From Chromobacterium rhizoryzae (GTDB lineage Bacteria > Pseudomonadota > Gammaproteobacteria > Burkholderiales > Chromobacteriaceae): DNA of 64,000 bases. Location of the stretch: NCBI RefSeq assembly GCF_020544465.1, contig NZ_CP066126.1, positions 3,100,001-3,164,000 of the forward strand, written 5' to 3'. This document shows, piece by piece, positions 34,732 to 43,400 of this stretch. A program made the position numbers and the translations under genes. Each line of letters begins with the position of its first letter. The stretch's first letter is position 1. The notes beneath the pieces are model-generated. The model ran no database searches, was not told the DNA's origin, and saw nothing but the letters and a program-made list of their open reading frames with translations.

Positions 34732-35280
34732 ATGTCTGAGTTCGCCACCTGGCGGTCCTCCCAAGCCAGCCTGGCCCTGCTGGCCTTCGCCGTTCTGCTG
34801 CCGGCCCAGGCCATGGGCAATAAGCCGTCCACCGAAATGGTTCCCGCCGGCGTCGAGGGCTATAACCACACCTCCGCCGCCATCAACCGCTTCAGCGTCA
34901 ACCGCGCCGGCGGGCACAACATTGGTCCGTTCAACAACGGTGGCGGCTCACAATCCTGCTGTGCCTCGCTGCCGCGCCAGTGGCGGCCGGGCCTGATGGC
35001 CACCGTCGAATGGGAAAAAGACCCCAATCCCAATTCACCGATTAAGCGGGATAGAAATGGGCAGATCCTCCCATCAGAAGCGATACGCATCCGTTCGGAA
35101 TTCACCCAACACCGCGCCGTCGTTGAAATCCCGCGCTACGACGAACCCTGTGCAATTCAAGTCCACTTCCTGCCCTGCGATCAGGTTCGCGCCACGGCCA
35201 CCTGCCACAAGCCCAGCAGCCCTAATTTCCCCCATAAGGATTGGTACCAAATCAAGGAACCCAAGACATGCCCCAAGTAG
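34732..35280 (+). CDS. DUF3304 protein (putative Tle1 immunity, copy 2)
   Basis: 182-aa exported protein with signal peptide core ASLALLAFAVLLPAQA. DUF3304 pattern: GVEGYNHTSAAINRFSVN, GGGSQSCCASLPRQWRPG, ATVEWEKDPNPN, then VHFLPCDQV and the end IKEPKTCPK. Near-identical to copy 3 over residues 1-~138, but different from it over ~139-175. ATG at 34732 has AAGGAG 7 bp upstream. The gene is also in frame with the truncated tle1 upstream, so a 328-residue fusion could in principle be made; the good internal start and signal peptide argue that the 182-aa form is the product. Stop overlaps the next truncated tle1 by 13 bp. Confidence 0.78.
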   Translation: MSEFATWRSSQASLALLAFAVLLPAQAMGNKPSTEMVPAGVEGYNHTSAAINRFSVNRAGGHNIGPFNNGGGSQSCCASLPRQWRPGLMATVEWEKDPNPNSPIKRDRNGQILPSEAIRIRSEFTQHRAVVEIPRYDEPCAIQVHFLPCDQVRATATCHKPSSPNFPHKDWYQIKEPKTCPK

Positions 35281-35723
35281 ATCAACGTCCCGTCCCCGAA
35301 GCCGTCCACCTCCGTGCCGAGCCCTTCCCCGACAACAGCCTGCTGCCGCTCAATTACCGGCAGCGGCTAAACAATGAGCAGTTGAAAGAGCGCGACCTCA
35401 GCGACGAGAAATACCACCGCCGCAAGGCCGCCGCCGAGGGCGGCCCGGTCTACGCCTCGCCCACCTGCACCAAGAGCCTGACCATCTCGCTGTTCTTCGA
35501 CGGCACCAATAATCACGAGGAGTCCGATAGCCAGGCCAAGCCGCGCTCTACCTCGAACATCGCCCGGCTGCTCCATGCCGTTTTTGCCACGGAAACACAC
35601 AGAAGGACACGGACAACCCCCACAAAGCCCGCGCCGTGTTTTTCCGTGTTTTTCCCTGTGTTTCCGTGCTTACCAGCTTGTGCCGTTTCCCCTCACTGCA
35701 AGAAAGGAGTTGACCATGTCTGA
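35268..35723 (+). pseudogene. Truncated tle1 5' end, copy 2
   Basis: Codons 1-~104 are almost identical to the intact tle1 N-terminus, including SLTISLFFDGTNN, the start of the DUF2235 domain. Homology ends at NIARLLHAV and the frame continues through the inverted-repeat element to a stop at 35723, overlapping the start of the next DUF3304 gene by 8 bp. The catalytic GxSxG, Asp and His regions are absent, so it cannot be an active lipase. Unlike copy 1 it is not in frame with the following DUF3304 gene because the element here is 10 bp longer. Confidence 0.85.
35588..35669. repeat. Inverted-repeat element at tle1 truncation point, copy 2
   Basis: 82-bp version of the element at 34614-34685. 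The extra 10 bp is a direct duplication of CGTGTTTTTC in the right arm. The arms are otherwise the same, with a few substitutions (CACAGAAGG for CACGGAAGG). The two repeat units differ in total length by exactly these 10 bp (974 versus 984). Confidence 0.75.
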
Positions 35724-36264
35724 GTTCGCCACCTGGCGGTCCTCCCAAGCCAGCCTGGCCCTGCTGACCTTCGCCATGCTGTTGCCGGCCCAGGCCATGG
35801 GCACCAACCCGGCCACGGAGATGGTCCCCGCCGGCGTCGAGGGCTACAACCACACCTCGGCCGCCATCAACCGCTTCAGCGTCAACCGCGCGGGCGGGCA
35901 CAACATCGGCCCGTTCAATAGTTATGGAGGCTCACAATCCTGCTGCGCCTCGCTGCCGCGCCAGTGGCGGCCCGGACTGATGGCCACCGTCGAGTGGGAA
36001 AAAGACCCCAATCCCAATTCACCGATTAAGCGGGATAAAAATGGGCAGATCCTCCCATCAGAAGCGATACGCATCCGTTCGGAATTCACCCAACACCGCG
36101 CCGTCGTCGAAATCCCCCGCTATGAGAAATCCTGCGGCGTGCAAGTCCACTTCCTGCCCTGTGATGAGGTGCGCGTGGTCAGTTCCTGCCGTACTCCAGA
36201 TCATCCAGACTACCCCTACAAGGCGTTCTACCAGGTCAAGGAACCCAAGACATGTCCCAAATAG
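35716..36264 (+). CDS. DUF3304 protein (putative Tle1 immunity, copy 3, cognate position)
   Basis: 182-aa exported protein with the same signal peptide and DUF3304 body as copy 2. The C-terminal third differs: EKSCGVQVHFLPCDEVRVV, then SSCRTPDHPDYPYKAFYQ, against the DEPCAIQVH.. and KPSSPNFPHKDWYQ of copy 2. AAGGAG precedes the ATG at 35716. Its last 13 bases overlap the ATG of the intact tle1, so translation of toxin follows that of this protein; this makes it the best candidate for the cognate immunity protein. Inference from position, pairing and export signal. Confidence 0.8.
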   Translation: MSEFATWRSSQASLALLTFAMLLPAQAMGTNPATEMVPAGVEGYNHTSAAINRFSVNRAGGHNIGPFNSYGGSQSCCASLPRQWRPGLMATVEWEKDPNPNSPIKRDKNGQILPSEAIRIRSEFTQHRAVVEIPRYEKSCGVQVHFLPCDEVRVVSSCRTPDHPDYPYKAFYQVKEPKTCPK

Positions 36265-38831
36265 ATCAGCGTCCCGCCCCCGAAGCCGTCCACCTCCGTG
36301 CCGAGCCCTTCCCCGACAACGGCCTGTTGCCGCTCAATTACCGGCAGCGGCTGAACAATGAGCAGTTGAAGGAGCGCGACCTCAGCGACGAGAAATACCG
36401 CCGCCGCAAGGCCGCCGCCGAGGGCGGGCCGGTCTACGCCTCGCCCACCTGCACCAAGAGCCTGACCATCTCGCTGTTCTTCGACGGCACCAATAACCAT
36501 GAGGAGTCCGATAGCCAGGCCAAGCCGCGTTCTACCTCCAATATCGCCCGGTTATTCCACGCCACCCTGGGCAGCGGCAACGGCGGCAGCGCCCAGCCCG
36601 ATCCTAAGCTGGCTGAAAAAGGACTTTACCGCTACTACATCCCCGGCGTTGGCACCCGCTTCCCCGAGATCGGCGAGCTGAAGCCGATGAGCAGCGGCCT
36701 GATCTTCGCCAATGGCGGCGAGGACCGCATCAACTGGGGGCTGACCCGCATCATTGATGCTTTGCTGATCAACTACACCCAAAACCGCCTAGACGATAAT
36801 GTCGCCAAGGAACTGGTGATCCAGCGCATGCGCAATCCGGTGTCGCAGCCGGACGGCTATGTCCAGCGCGCCGACGCGCTGCGCCCGCAGCTGGAGGCGC
36901 TGGCCGAGGCCCGCTACGCCAAACCCCGACCCACGGTGCTAGGCATCCGCCTGTTCGTCTACGGCTTCTCCCGCGGCGCCGCCGAAGCCAGGGTGTTCGC
37001 CCGCTGGCTGGAGGCGCTGACCCGGCCCGAGGACGCGCTGCCTGACGCGGTGGAGGTCCAGCACCGCCTGATCGGCATCCCGATCTCCATCCGCTTTATG
37101 GGCCTGTTCGATACCGTCGCCACCGTCGGCCTGGCCAATAGCCTGCCGATGGCCGACGGCCACATGGCCTGGGCCGGCGACAGCCAGTTGCGCTTGTCCG
37201 ATAACCCCCTGTTCCTGGAGCAGTGCCAGCACTTCGTCGCCGCCCATGAGCAGCGCGCCAGCTTTCCATTGGACAGCATCCGCCGCCGCGACGACCCCAA
37301 GCAGGCCAATGGCCCGTCACGCTACCGCGCCGGCTGCGTTGAAACCCTGTATCCCGGCATGCACAGCGATGTCGGCGGCGGCTACCCGCCCGGCGAACAG
37401 GGCAAGAGCGTGGATAGTATCGATCCAGAAAACAGCCGACAGTTGCTATCCCAGATACCGCTGCACGATATGTACCGTGCCGCCTTCGAGGCCGGCGCGC
37501 CCTTGCAGGTGCCGGAGATCGCGCTGGCCGAGAACGAACGTCTGGACAAGTGCTGGCTGGTAATGGAGCGTGATACTCAGCTGGAGTTCATGGTCGCCCC
37601 GGAAGTCATCACCCGCTTCAACGCCTGGCTGGAACAAGCCCAGGCCGGCGGACTGGAAGACGTGTTGCGCGGCCAGATCGCCTGGATCACCGGCTGGCGC
37701 ATCCACCGCTGGATCGCCGGGTCGCGCTGTATTTACGAGTACGAACATGATCAGGCGCGGCAGGACTATTTCAAGCGCTGCGACGGCAAGGACCAGCCCA
37801 AGCCGCTGCGCCAGGCGCTGGAGCGCGAGCATGGCCGGCAATTGCAGGAGGACCTGGCCCGGCGCGACAACAAGCCGCCGCCGACACTGTCGCCGGAGCA
37901 GCAGGAGCAGCGCGATAAGGACCTGACCTTGATCGCGGCGGCCCAGCAACGGGTCAATATCGACAAGGGTTTTGAGCCGGTGATCGACCAGCAGCAGCTG
38001 GAGCACGGCGCCAAGGACTTCCGCAAGGATTATGTGCCGGAGTGGCAGTTGTCCGGCGACCCCAGCAGCGTCATCGACGGAGTGCTGGACCTGCTGCTGG
38101 GCGGCACCGTTTACCTGCTCAACAGCGACGACGAGGCCGCCGAGTACGCCAGCATCCGCGAGGGCGGCCAGGCCAAGGAAAAAACCTTGTTCGGCCAACG
38201 CGAGCTGCGCGATCTGGTGCTGCTGTACGACGAGCACATCCACGATTCGCGCGCCTGGTTCATGTACTCCAGCTGGATTGGCTCCCGCGAGCCGTGGACC
38301 GACTACTTCCGCTACCGCACGGTGTTCTACGACGACGAATCCAACAAGCCGCTGTCGCCGCTGATGATAGCCGGCCGGGTGGTGGGGCTGGCGGTGACGC
38401 TGGGCAGCGTCGGCTTCGCGATCAAGCGCAAGGACCCGCGCTATCTGCTGGGTGTGATGCTGCCGTCGCTGGGCTTGCCGGTATTGAGCGGGCGCGGCTG
38501 GCCGCAGTGGCCGGCCGGGGCGCTGCCGGAGTTGAAGTTCACCGACCCGCAGAGCGGAGCGGCCTTGCCGATGGCGGAACTGGACCCGGCGTTGCGGGCC
38601 TTCAGCCAGCGGCCGGCGGCGGCGGAAGCGGCGCTCAGGGCGGCGTGGCGCGCCGAACCGCGGCTGCCGGAGTTCGGCGCCGAGCCGTGGCAGCCGACGC
38701 CGCTGATGCTAAGGGCCTGGGAGGCGCGTAAGCAGGACATGGCGGAACTGGAAGCCTGGCGCGCCTTGACGCCGCCGCACCCCAACGACCCGGATGCGCC
38801 GCCGCTTCCGCCGCGGCCGTGGTCATGGTGA
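36252..38831 (+). CDS. tle1: T6SS phospholipase effector Tle1 (DUF2235)
   Basis: 859-aa effector predicted to hydrolyse membrane phospholipids in the target cell's periplasm. An N-terminal ~68-residue extension precedes the DUF2235 alpha/beta-hydrolase domain, which starts at TKSLTISLFFDGTNN. The nucleophile elbow is G238-F-S240-R-G242 (YGFSRGAAEAR), and HSDVGGGYP around Asp373 fits the catalytic Asp region. The C-terminal half has long helical, charged stretches and a weakly hydrophobic segment (IAGRVVGLAVTLGSVGFAI). No signal peptide, as expected for T6SS cargo. Delivery through the VgrG/DUF4123/PAAR proteins encoded around it is inferred. Ser240 and Asp373 are predictions from motifs. Confidence 0.9.
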   Translation: MSQIDQRPAPEAVHLRAEPFPDNGLLPLNYRQRLNNEQLKERDLSDEKYRRRKAAAEGGPVYASPTCTKSLTISLFFDGTNNHEESDSQAKPRSTSNIARLFHATLGSGNGGSAQPDPKLAEKGLYRYYIPGVGTRFPEIGELKPMSSGLIFANGGEDRINWGLTRIIDALLINYTQNRLDDNVAKELVIQRMRNPVSQPDGYVQRADALRPQLEALAEARYAKPRPTVLGIRLFVYGFSRGAAEARVFARWLEALTRPEDALPDAVEVQHRLIGIPISIRFMGLFDTVATVGLANSLPMADGHMAWAGDSQLRLSDNPLFLEQCQHFVAAHEQRASFPLDSIRRRDDPKQANGPSRYRAGCVETLYPGMHSDVGGGYPPGEQGKSVDSIDPENSRQLLSQIPLHDMYRAAFEAGAPLQVPEIALAENERLDKCWLVMERDTQLEFMVAPEVITRFNAWLEQAQAGGLEDVLRGQIAWITGWRIHRWIAGSRCIYEYEHDQARQDYFKRCDGKDQPKPLRQALEREHGRQLQEDLARRDNKPPPTLSPEQQEQRDKDLTLIAAAQQRVNIDKGFEPVIDQQQLEHGAKDFRKDYVPEWQLSGDPSSVIDGVLDLLLGGTVYLLNSDDEAAEYASIREGGQAKEKTLFGQRELRDLVLLYDEHIHDSRAWFMYSSWIGSREPWTDYFRYRTVFYDDESNKPLSPLMIAGRVVGLAVTLGSVGFAIKRKDPRYLLGVMLPSLGLPVLSGRGWPQWPAGALPELKFTDPQSGAALPMAELDPALRAFSQRPAAAEAALRAAWRAEPRLPEFGAEPWQPTPLMLRAWEARKQDMAELEAWRALTPPHPNDPDAPPLPPRPWSW

Positions 38832-39050
38832 GGCCTTCTTTCCCCCTAAAACTTAATACATGCATAAAACACTCTCTCATGACTATGAATCAACGCTGGA
38901 AATGACTCGCTACCCCGGATTTCATGGCGTTCTTTGTTCCGCCCGCTGCAGGGTCTCTTGCCGGGCACTGATTGCCCGCCGTCCGCCATAGGGTTTGAGT
39001 CCGGCCGGGTTCCTTGACTCTGTCAATTTTTAAAGAAAGGAAAACCATCC

Positions 39051-39314
39051 ATGTCCCGCGTGATTCGTCAGGGTGACCGCCTTAGCAGCGGCGGCACGGT
39101 ATTGCAGGGCAGCAGCCTGGGCGGCCATCTCCAGCAGCCGCTGGCCCGCAAGGGCGACCCGGTGTTCTGCCCGTTGAAGGACCATGGCCATAACCGCATC
39201 GCCGAAGGCGCGGCGCACTGGTTGCTGGACGGCCGGCCGGTGGCGCTGGAAGGCCACCGCTGCGAATGCGGCTGCACGCTGCTCAGCAGCAGCGACGGCA
39301 TCGAGGTGCATTGA
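39051..39314 (+). CDS. T6SS PAAR tip protein
   Basis: 87-aa PAAR-repeat protein that forms the sharp zinc-bound cone at the tip of VgrG. The pattern VIRQGDRLSSGGTVLQGS, ARKGDPVFCPLKDHGHNRIAEGA, DGRPVALEGHRCECGCTLLSS supplies the His/Cys metal ligands typical of the small, undecorated PAAR type. AAAGGA lies upstream of the ATG. The 219-bp gap between tle1 and this gene may contain a promoter for the second half of the operon; a small hairpin plus T-run near 39013-39030 is too weak to call a terminator. Confidence 0.92.
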   Translation: MSRVIRQGDRLSSGGTVLQGSSLGGHLQQPLARKGDPVFCPLKDHGHNRIAEGAAHWLLDGRPVALEGHRCECGCTLLSSSDGIEVH

Positions 39315-39315
39315 A

Positions 39316-40440
39316 ATGCGCGTACGGCCAAGCTTGCCCTTATTGCCGCCGCCCAAGCGGCTGTCGCCATGGGCCTGGGCGGCGCTGCTGCTGTTGTTCT
39401 GCGCCGCCGGCGCCGGCCTCGCGCTATGGCGCTGGCCGGCGGACGCCCCAACCAACACGCTGGAGTTCTGGTTCTGGACCGCGGCTTTCGGCCCGCTGCT
39501 GTGGGCCTTCCTGCTCTGTCTGCGCGGTGTCGCTTATTACTCGGCGGACAATGACGCCGCCTTCTTCAAGGATGAGTTGGCGCAGCGCCAGCAATACTGG
39601 CTGGCCCATCACCGCCAGACGGCCAGCCTGGCCGCCTGGGCGCTGCTGACGCCGCAAGCCCGCGGCGCGGCGGAATGGGCGGCGCTGTGCGCGGCCGCCG
39701 CGCCGCCGCCGCCCGCGCCCTTGCGGCAACAACCGCCCGGCTGGGAAACCGCGCCAGGCCACGCCGAAATAGAGACCCGTCTAGCCAACCGGCTGGCCCA
39801 GTCTCTGCTGACCCATCCCCGCTGCCCCGCCGCGCCGCTGGCGCTGGAACTGTACTGGCAAGGGACCGACGCCGGCAGAACCCGGTTTATCGATGCCTTG
39901 CTTGCGCATTGGTCCGGCTTGAACGTGGATTCGCTAAGGCGCTGGGAGTCCATGCAAACGCTGGACACGGCCATTGAACGGCTGCACACCCCGACGGCGG
40001 ACGGCTCCGCGCCGGCGGCGGTGCTATGCGCCGGCTTGGCGCTGGACCCGGCGCAACCGGCGCGGCAAGCAGGTTTCGCCTGGCTGCTGCGCCGCCCCAG
40101 TGCCGACGACACGGTGCGATTCAGCCGGCCGGAATGGAGCGACGGCGGCGAGGATGTCTGCGACGGCGCCACGCGCAACGCCGAGCAAGCCCCGGCCGTC
40201 TGCCTGGGCCTGGACAAGTTGACGCCGACCGCCGCCCCCTGGCCCGCGCCGGACAAGGCGCTGCGGCCATGGTGGAACGGCCCGCCGGAACTGGACGGCC
40301 CGGCGCTGTGCACGCTGGCCGCCATCCACGCCGCCGCCCAACGGCAACCCTGTGGCTGGCTCTTGCAAGAGCAAAGCGTGCTTTATGCCGGGATGGCGCT
40401 GCCGACGGCCTCACTCTCCAACAATAAGGACAAGGCATGA
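39316..40440 (+). CDS. Unknown T6SS-operon membrane protein
   Basis: 374-aa protein with two adjacent N-terminal helices (WAWAALLLLFCAAGAGLALW at ~20-40 and FWFWTAAFGPLLWAFLLCL at ~54-72), followed by a ~300-residue domain, most probably cytoplasmic. I do not recognise the domain; visible parts are ALELYWQGTDAGRTRFIDALL, ALDTAIERL-type helices and GFAWLLRRPSADD. Start ATG is 1 bp after the PAAR stop; its stop overlaps the tssM start (ATGA). Such tight coupling on both sides points to a partner of TssM or PAAR in this T6SS type. Confidence 0.65.
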   Translation: MRVRPSLPLLPPPKRLSPWAWAALLLLFCAAGAGLALWRWPADAPTNTLEFWFWTAAFGPLLWAFLLCLRGVAYYSADNDAAFFKDELAQRQQYWLAHHRQTASLAAWALLTPQARGAAEWAALCAAAAPPPPAPLRQQPPGWETAPGHAEIETRLANRLAQSLLTHPRCPAAPLALELYWQGTDAGRTRFIDALLAHWSGLNVDSLRRWESMQTLDTAIERLHTPTADGSAPAAVLCAGLALDPAQPARQAGFAWLLRRPSADDTVRFSRPEWSDGGEDVCDGATRNAEQAPAVCLGLDKLTPTAAPWPAPDKALRPWWNGPPELDGPALCTLAAIHAAAQRQPCGWLLQEQSVLYAGMALPTASLSNNKDKA

Positions 40441-43400
40441 GCGCACCTTCAAAACCCCATGGCCTGCTGATCATGCTGTTGGCGCTGGCGCTGCTGCTCT
40501 TGTTGCTGGGCATCCCGCTCTGGCTGTACCGCGACGCCTGGATCGGCGCCGACGCCGCCGGCAACAGCCGCCCGGCCTTGTGGCCGCTGCTGTCCTTGGC
40601 CGCCGCCGGGCTGCTGGCTTACGGCCTGTTCCGCCTGCTCAAGAAGCAAGGTCTGCTGTCCGGCCTGGAACGGGTGCTGCGCTGGGGCACCCCGCCGCCC
40701 CGGCTGCCGGACGCCGATGCGCCGACCCCGCCCACTCCCTGGGCCGGCCTGGCGCTCATCGCCCAAGACTGGCGCCAGCGCCCGGCCCGGCAGCGTCCGC
40801 ACTGGCTGCTGCTCTGCGGCGCGCCCGAGGCCGTCCACCAGGCGGTGCCGGCGCTGGCCCGGCAACCCTGGCTGGAAACCGACGGCATGGTCTTGATCGA
40901 CGCCTCCGCCGCCCCGCCTCCAGGCGGCTGGCGGCGGCTGCGCGGACGCTGGCGGACGCCCGCCGACGCCGTCATCGCCCTGCTCCCCGACGCCGCCGAC
41001 GCCGCCGCGCTGGCGGAGCGCGCCGAACAGCTGTCCATCGCCTGCGGCTGGACCCTGCCGCTGACCCTGTGTCAGCGCGCGCCCGACAACGCCGGCCCCG
41101 GCATCGCCGGCTGGCCCTTGCCCACGCTTCCCGCCAACGCCGACGGCTGGGCCGCTCAGGCCAGGGCCTGGGCCGATCTGCTTCCCTTGCGCGGCATTCC
41201 GCGTCACCCCGGCGCGGCGGCCCAGCCCTTTCTGCTGCGCTGCTCGCAGTGGCTGGAACGCGAGCTTCAGGGACTCGCCTCCGCCTGGCAGCGCTGGCGC
41301 GACGGCCTGGCCGCGCCCTCCGCCGTCAAGGCGCTGGCCTTGGCCACCTGGCCGGCCGACGTCCGGCTGTGGAGCGGCGCGATCAGCCAGGGCTCCGCCT
41401 TTGCCCCGCGCCGCCGCAGCCGCCCTTGGCAACGCCGGCTGGCCGCCGTCATCGGCGCGCTATGCCTGTTCTGGCTGGCCGGCATGCTGGTTTCCGCCTA
41501 TCAAAACCATGGCTTGATCGCCGAGGCCCAGGCCGCCGTCAACGCCCAGCCCAAAACCGCCACGCTGGACAGCGCGCTGCGGCTGCAACGGTTGCTGGAG
41601 AAGCTGGAAACCCGCCAGCAACTCGGCGCGCCGTGGTCGGCCCGCTTCGGCCTGAACCGCGACGCCGCCTTGCTGGAGCGCTTGCGGCCGCATTACGCCC
41701 GCGCCATCGGCCAGGCGCTGATCGTACCGGCGCGCGGCCGCTGGGCGCAGCAGCTGCAAGCGCTGAACCAGACCCCCAGCGCGGAACTGGCCGCCGATCC
41801 GGCCCGGACCGAACAAGGCTATCAGGCGCTGAAAGCCTATCTGACGCTGGACCAGCCGGCGCGCGCCGAACCGGCCTTCCTCGCCGCCCAGCTGGCGGCG
41901 CGAAATGACGGTTTCTCCCCGGCGCTGCTGCGCGCCATGGCGCAGTTCTACGCCGAGCGGCTGGCCGGCCAGCCCGCCTGGCGCATCCCCGCCGACGCGG
42001 CGCTGGCCGGGGCCAGCCGCCAGACCCTGATCGGCCAGTTGGGCCGCCAACAGGCCGACGACACCCGCTATCAGCAGATCCTGGCCGAAGCCGAAGCCAA
42101 GCATCCGCCGCAGACGCTGGCCGCCTTGCTGCCGGGCCAGGACTTGCGCGGCCTGTGGCGCAGCGAATCCAGCCTGCCCGGCGTGTTCACCCGCAAAGCC
42201 TGGGACGAGCATCTGCGCGCCGCCTTCGCCAACGCGCACCGCCGCCAAGGCAGTGCCGGCGACTGGGTGCTGGGCGCCGGCGAGGCCGGTCAGGGCAGCG
42301 CCGGCAAGGCGCTGGAAGCCGCGCTGCGCCAGCGCTATTTCGCCGACTACGCCCGCGCCTGGCAACAATTCCTCAACGCGGTGTCCTGGCAGACGGAGGC
42401 CAAGCTGGCCGCCAACGCCCAGCAATTGCAGGTCTACGCCGATCCGCAGCGCTCGCCGCTGCGCGCCTTGATGGCGCTGGTGCGCGACAACGCCCGCACC
42501 GGCGAGCGCGTGGACAGCCTGGGCGCCAATCTGGTGGACAAGGCCCAGGCGCTGCTGGGCAAGGCCGACGCCAGCGCGCCGCAGCTGGAGGGGGCAACGG
42601 GCAAACAGGAAGCCGCGCCGCTGGCGCAAAGCTTCGGCCCGCTGCTGCGACTGCTGGAGGAACGCCAGGACGGCTCCGCGCTCAGCCTGCAACGCTATCT
42701 GGAGCGGGTGGCGGCCACCCGGCTCAAGTTGCAGCAAGTGGCCGCCGCGCCGGACCCGGACGCCGCCGCCCGCGCGCTGGCGCAGGCGGTGTTCCAGGGC
42801 AAGGGCGGCGAACTGGCCGAGAGCCGCGATTACGCCGCCCAATTGGCCGCCAGCCTGGGCGAAGACTGGCAGGGCCTGGGCCGGCACCTGTTCCTGCAAC
42901 CCTTGGACCAATCCTGGCACACCCTGCTGCAACCGGCGGCGGCCAGCCTCAACCAGCTGTGGGACCAGAGCATTGTCCGGCCGTGGCAGGCCAGCTTCGC
43001 CGGCCGCTACCCCTTCCACCGCAGCGACGCCGACGCCTCCTTGCCGGAGCTGGGCCGTTTCCTGCACCCCGGCGACGGCCTGGTGCAGCAGTTCGTGCGC
43101 CAGCAATTGGGCGGGGTGCTGGAACAACAAGGCGATCAATGGTCGCCGGACCCGGCGGCGGCGCAGGCGCTGCGCTTCGACCTGAACTTCCTCAACGAAT
43201 TGAACCGCCTGTCGCGGCTGTCCAGCCTGCTCTACGCCCAGGGCGACGCCGGCATCCGCTTCGAACTGAAGCCCACCGCCACCATCGGCCTGGAGAAAAC
43301 CCTGCTGCAACTGGATCAGCACAGCCTGCACTACTTCAATCAGATGACAAGCTGGAAGGCGCTGAGCTGGCCCGGCGATCCGCTGAAGGCCGGCGCCAGC

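Noticed and set aside
34294..36264. Direct repeats in the tle1/DUF3304 region considered as a CRISPR or gene-amplification array
   Set aside because: Units are ~1 kb and coding, with start overlaps preserved; not CRISPR spacing, and they are diverged rather than identical amplification copies.
39013..39032. Terminator between tle1 and PAAR
   Set aside because: TTGAC-TCT-GTCAA plus a T-run gives only a weak 5-bp, AT-rich stem.
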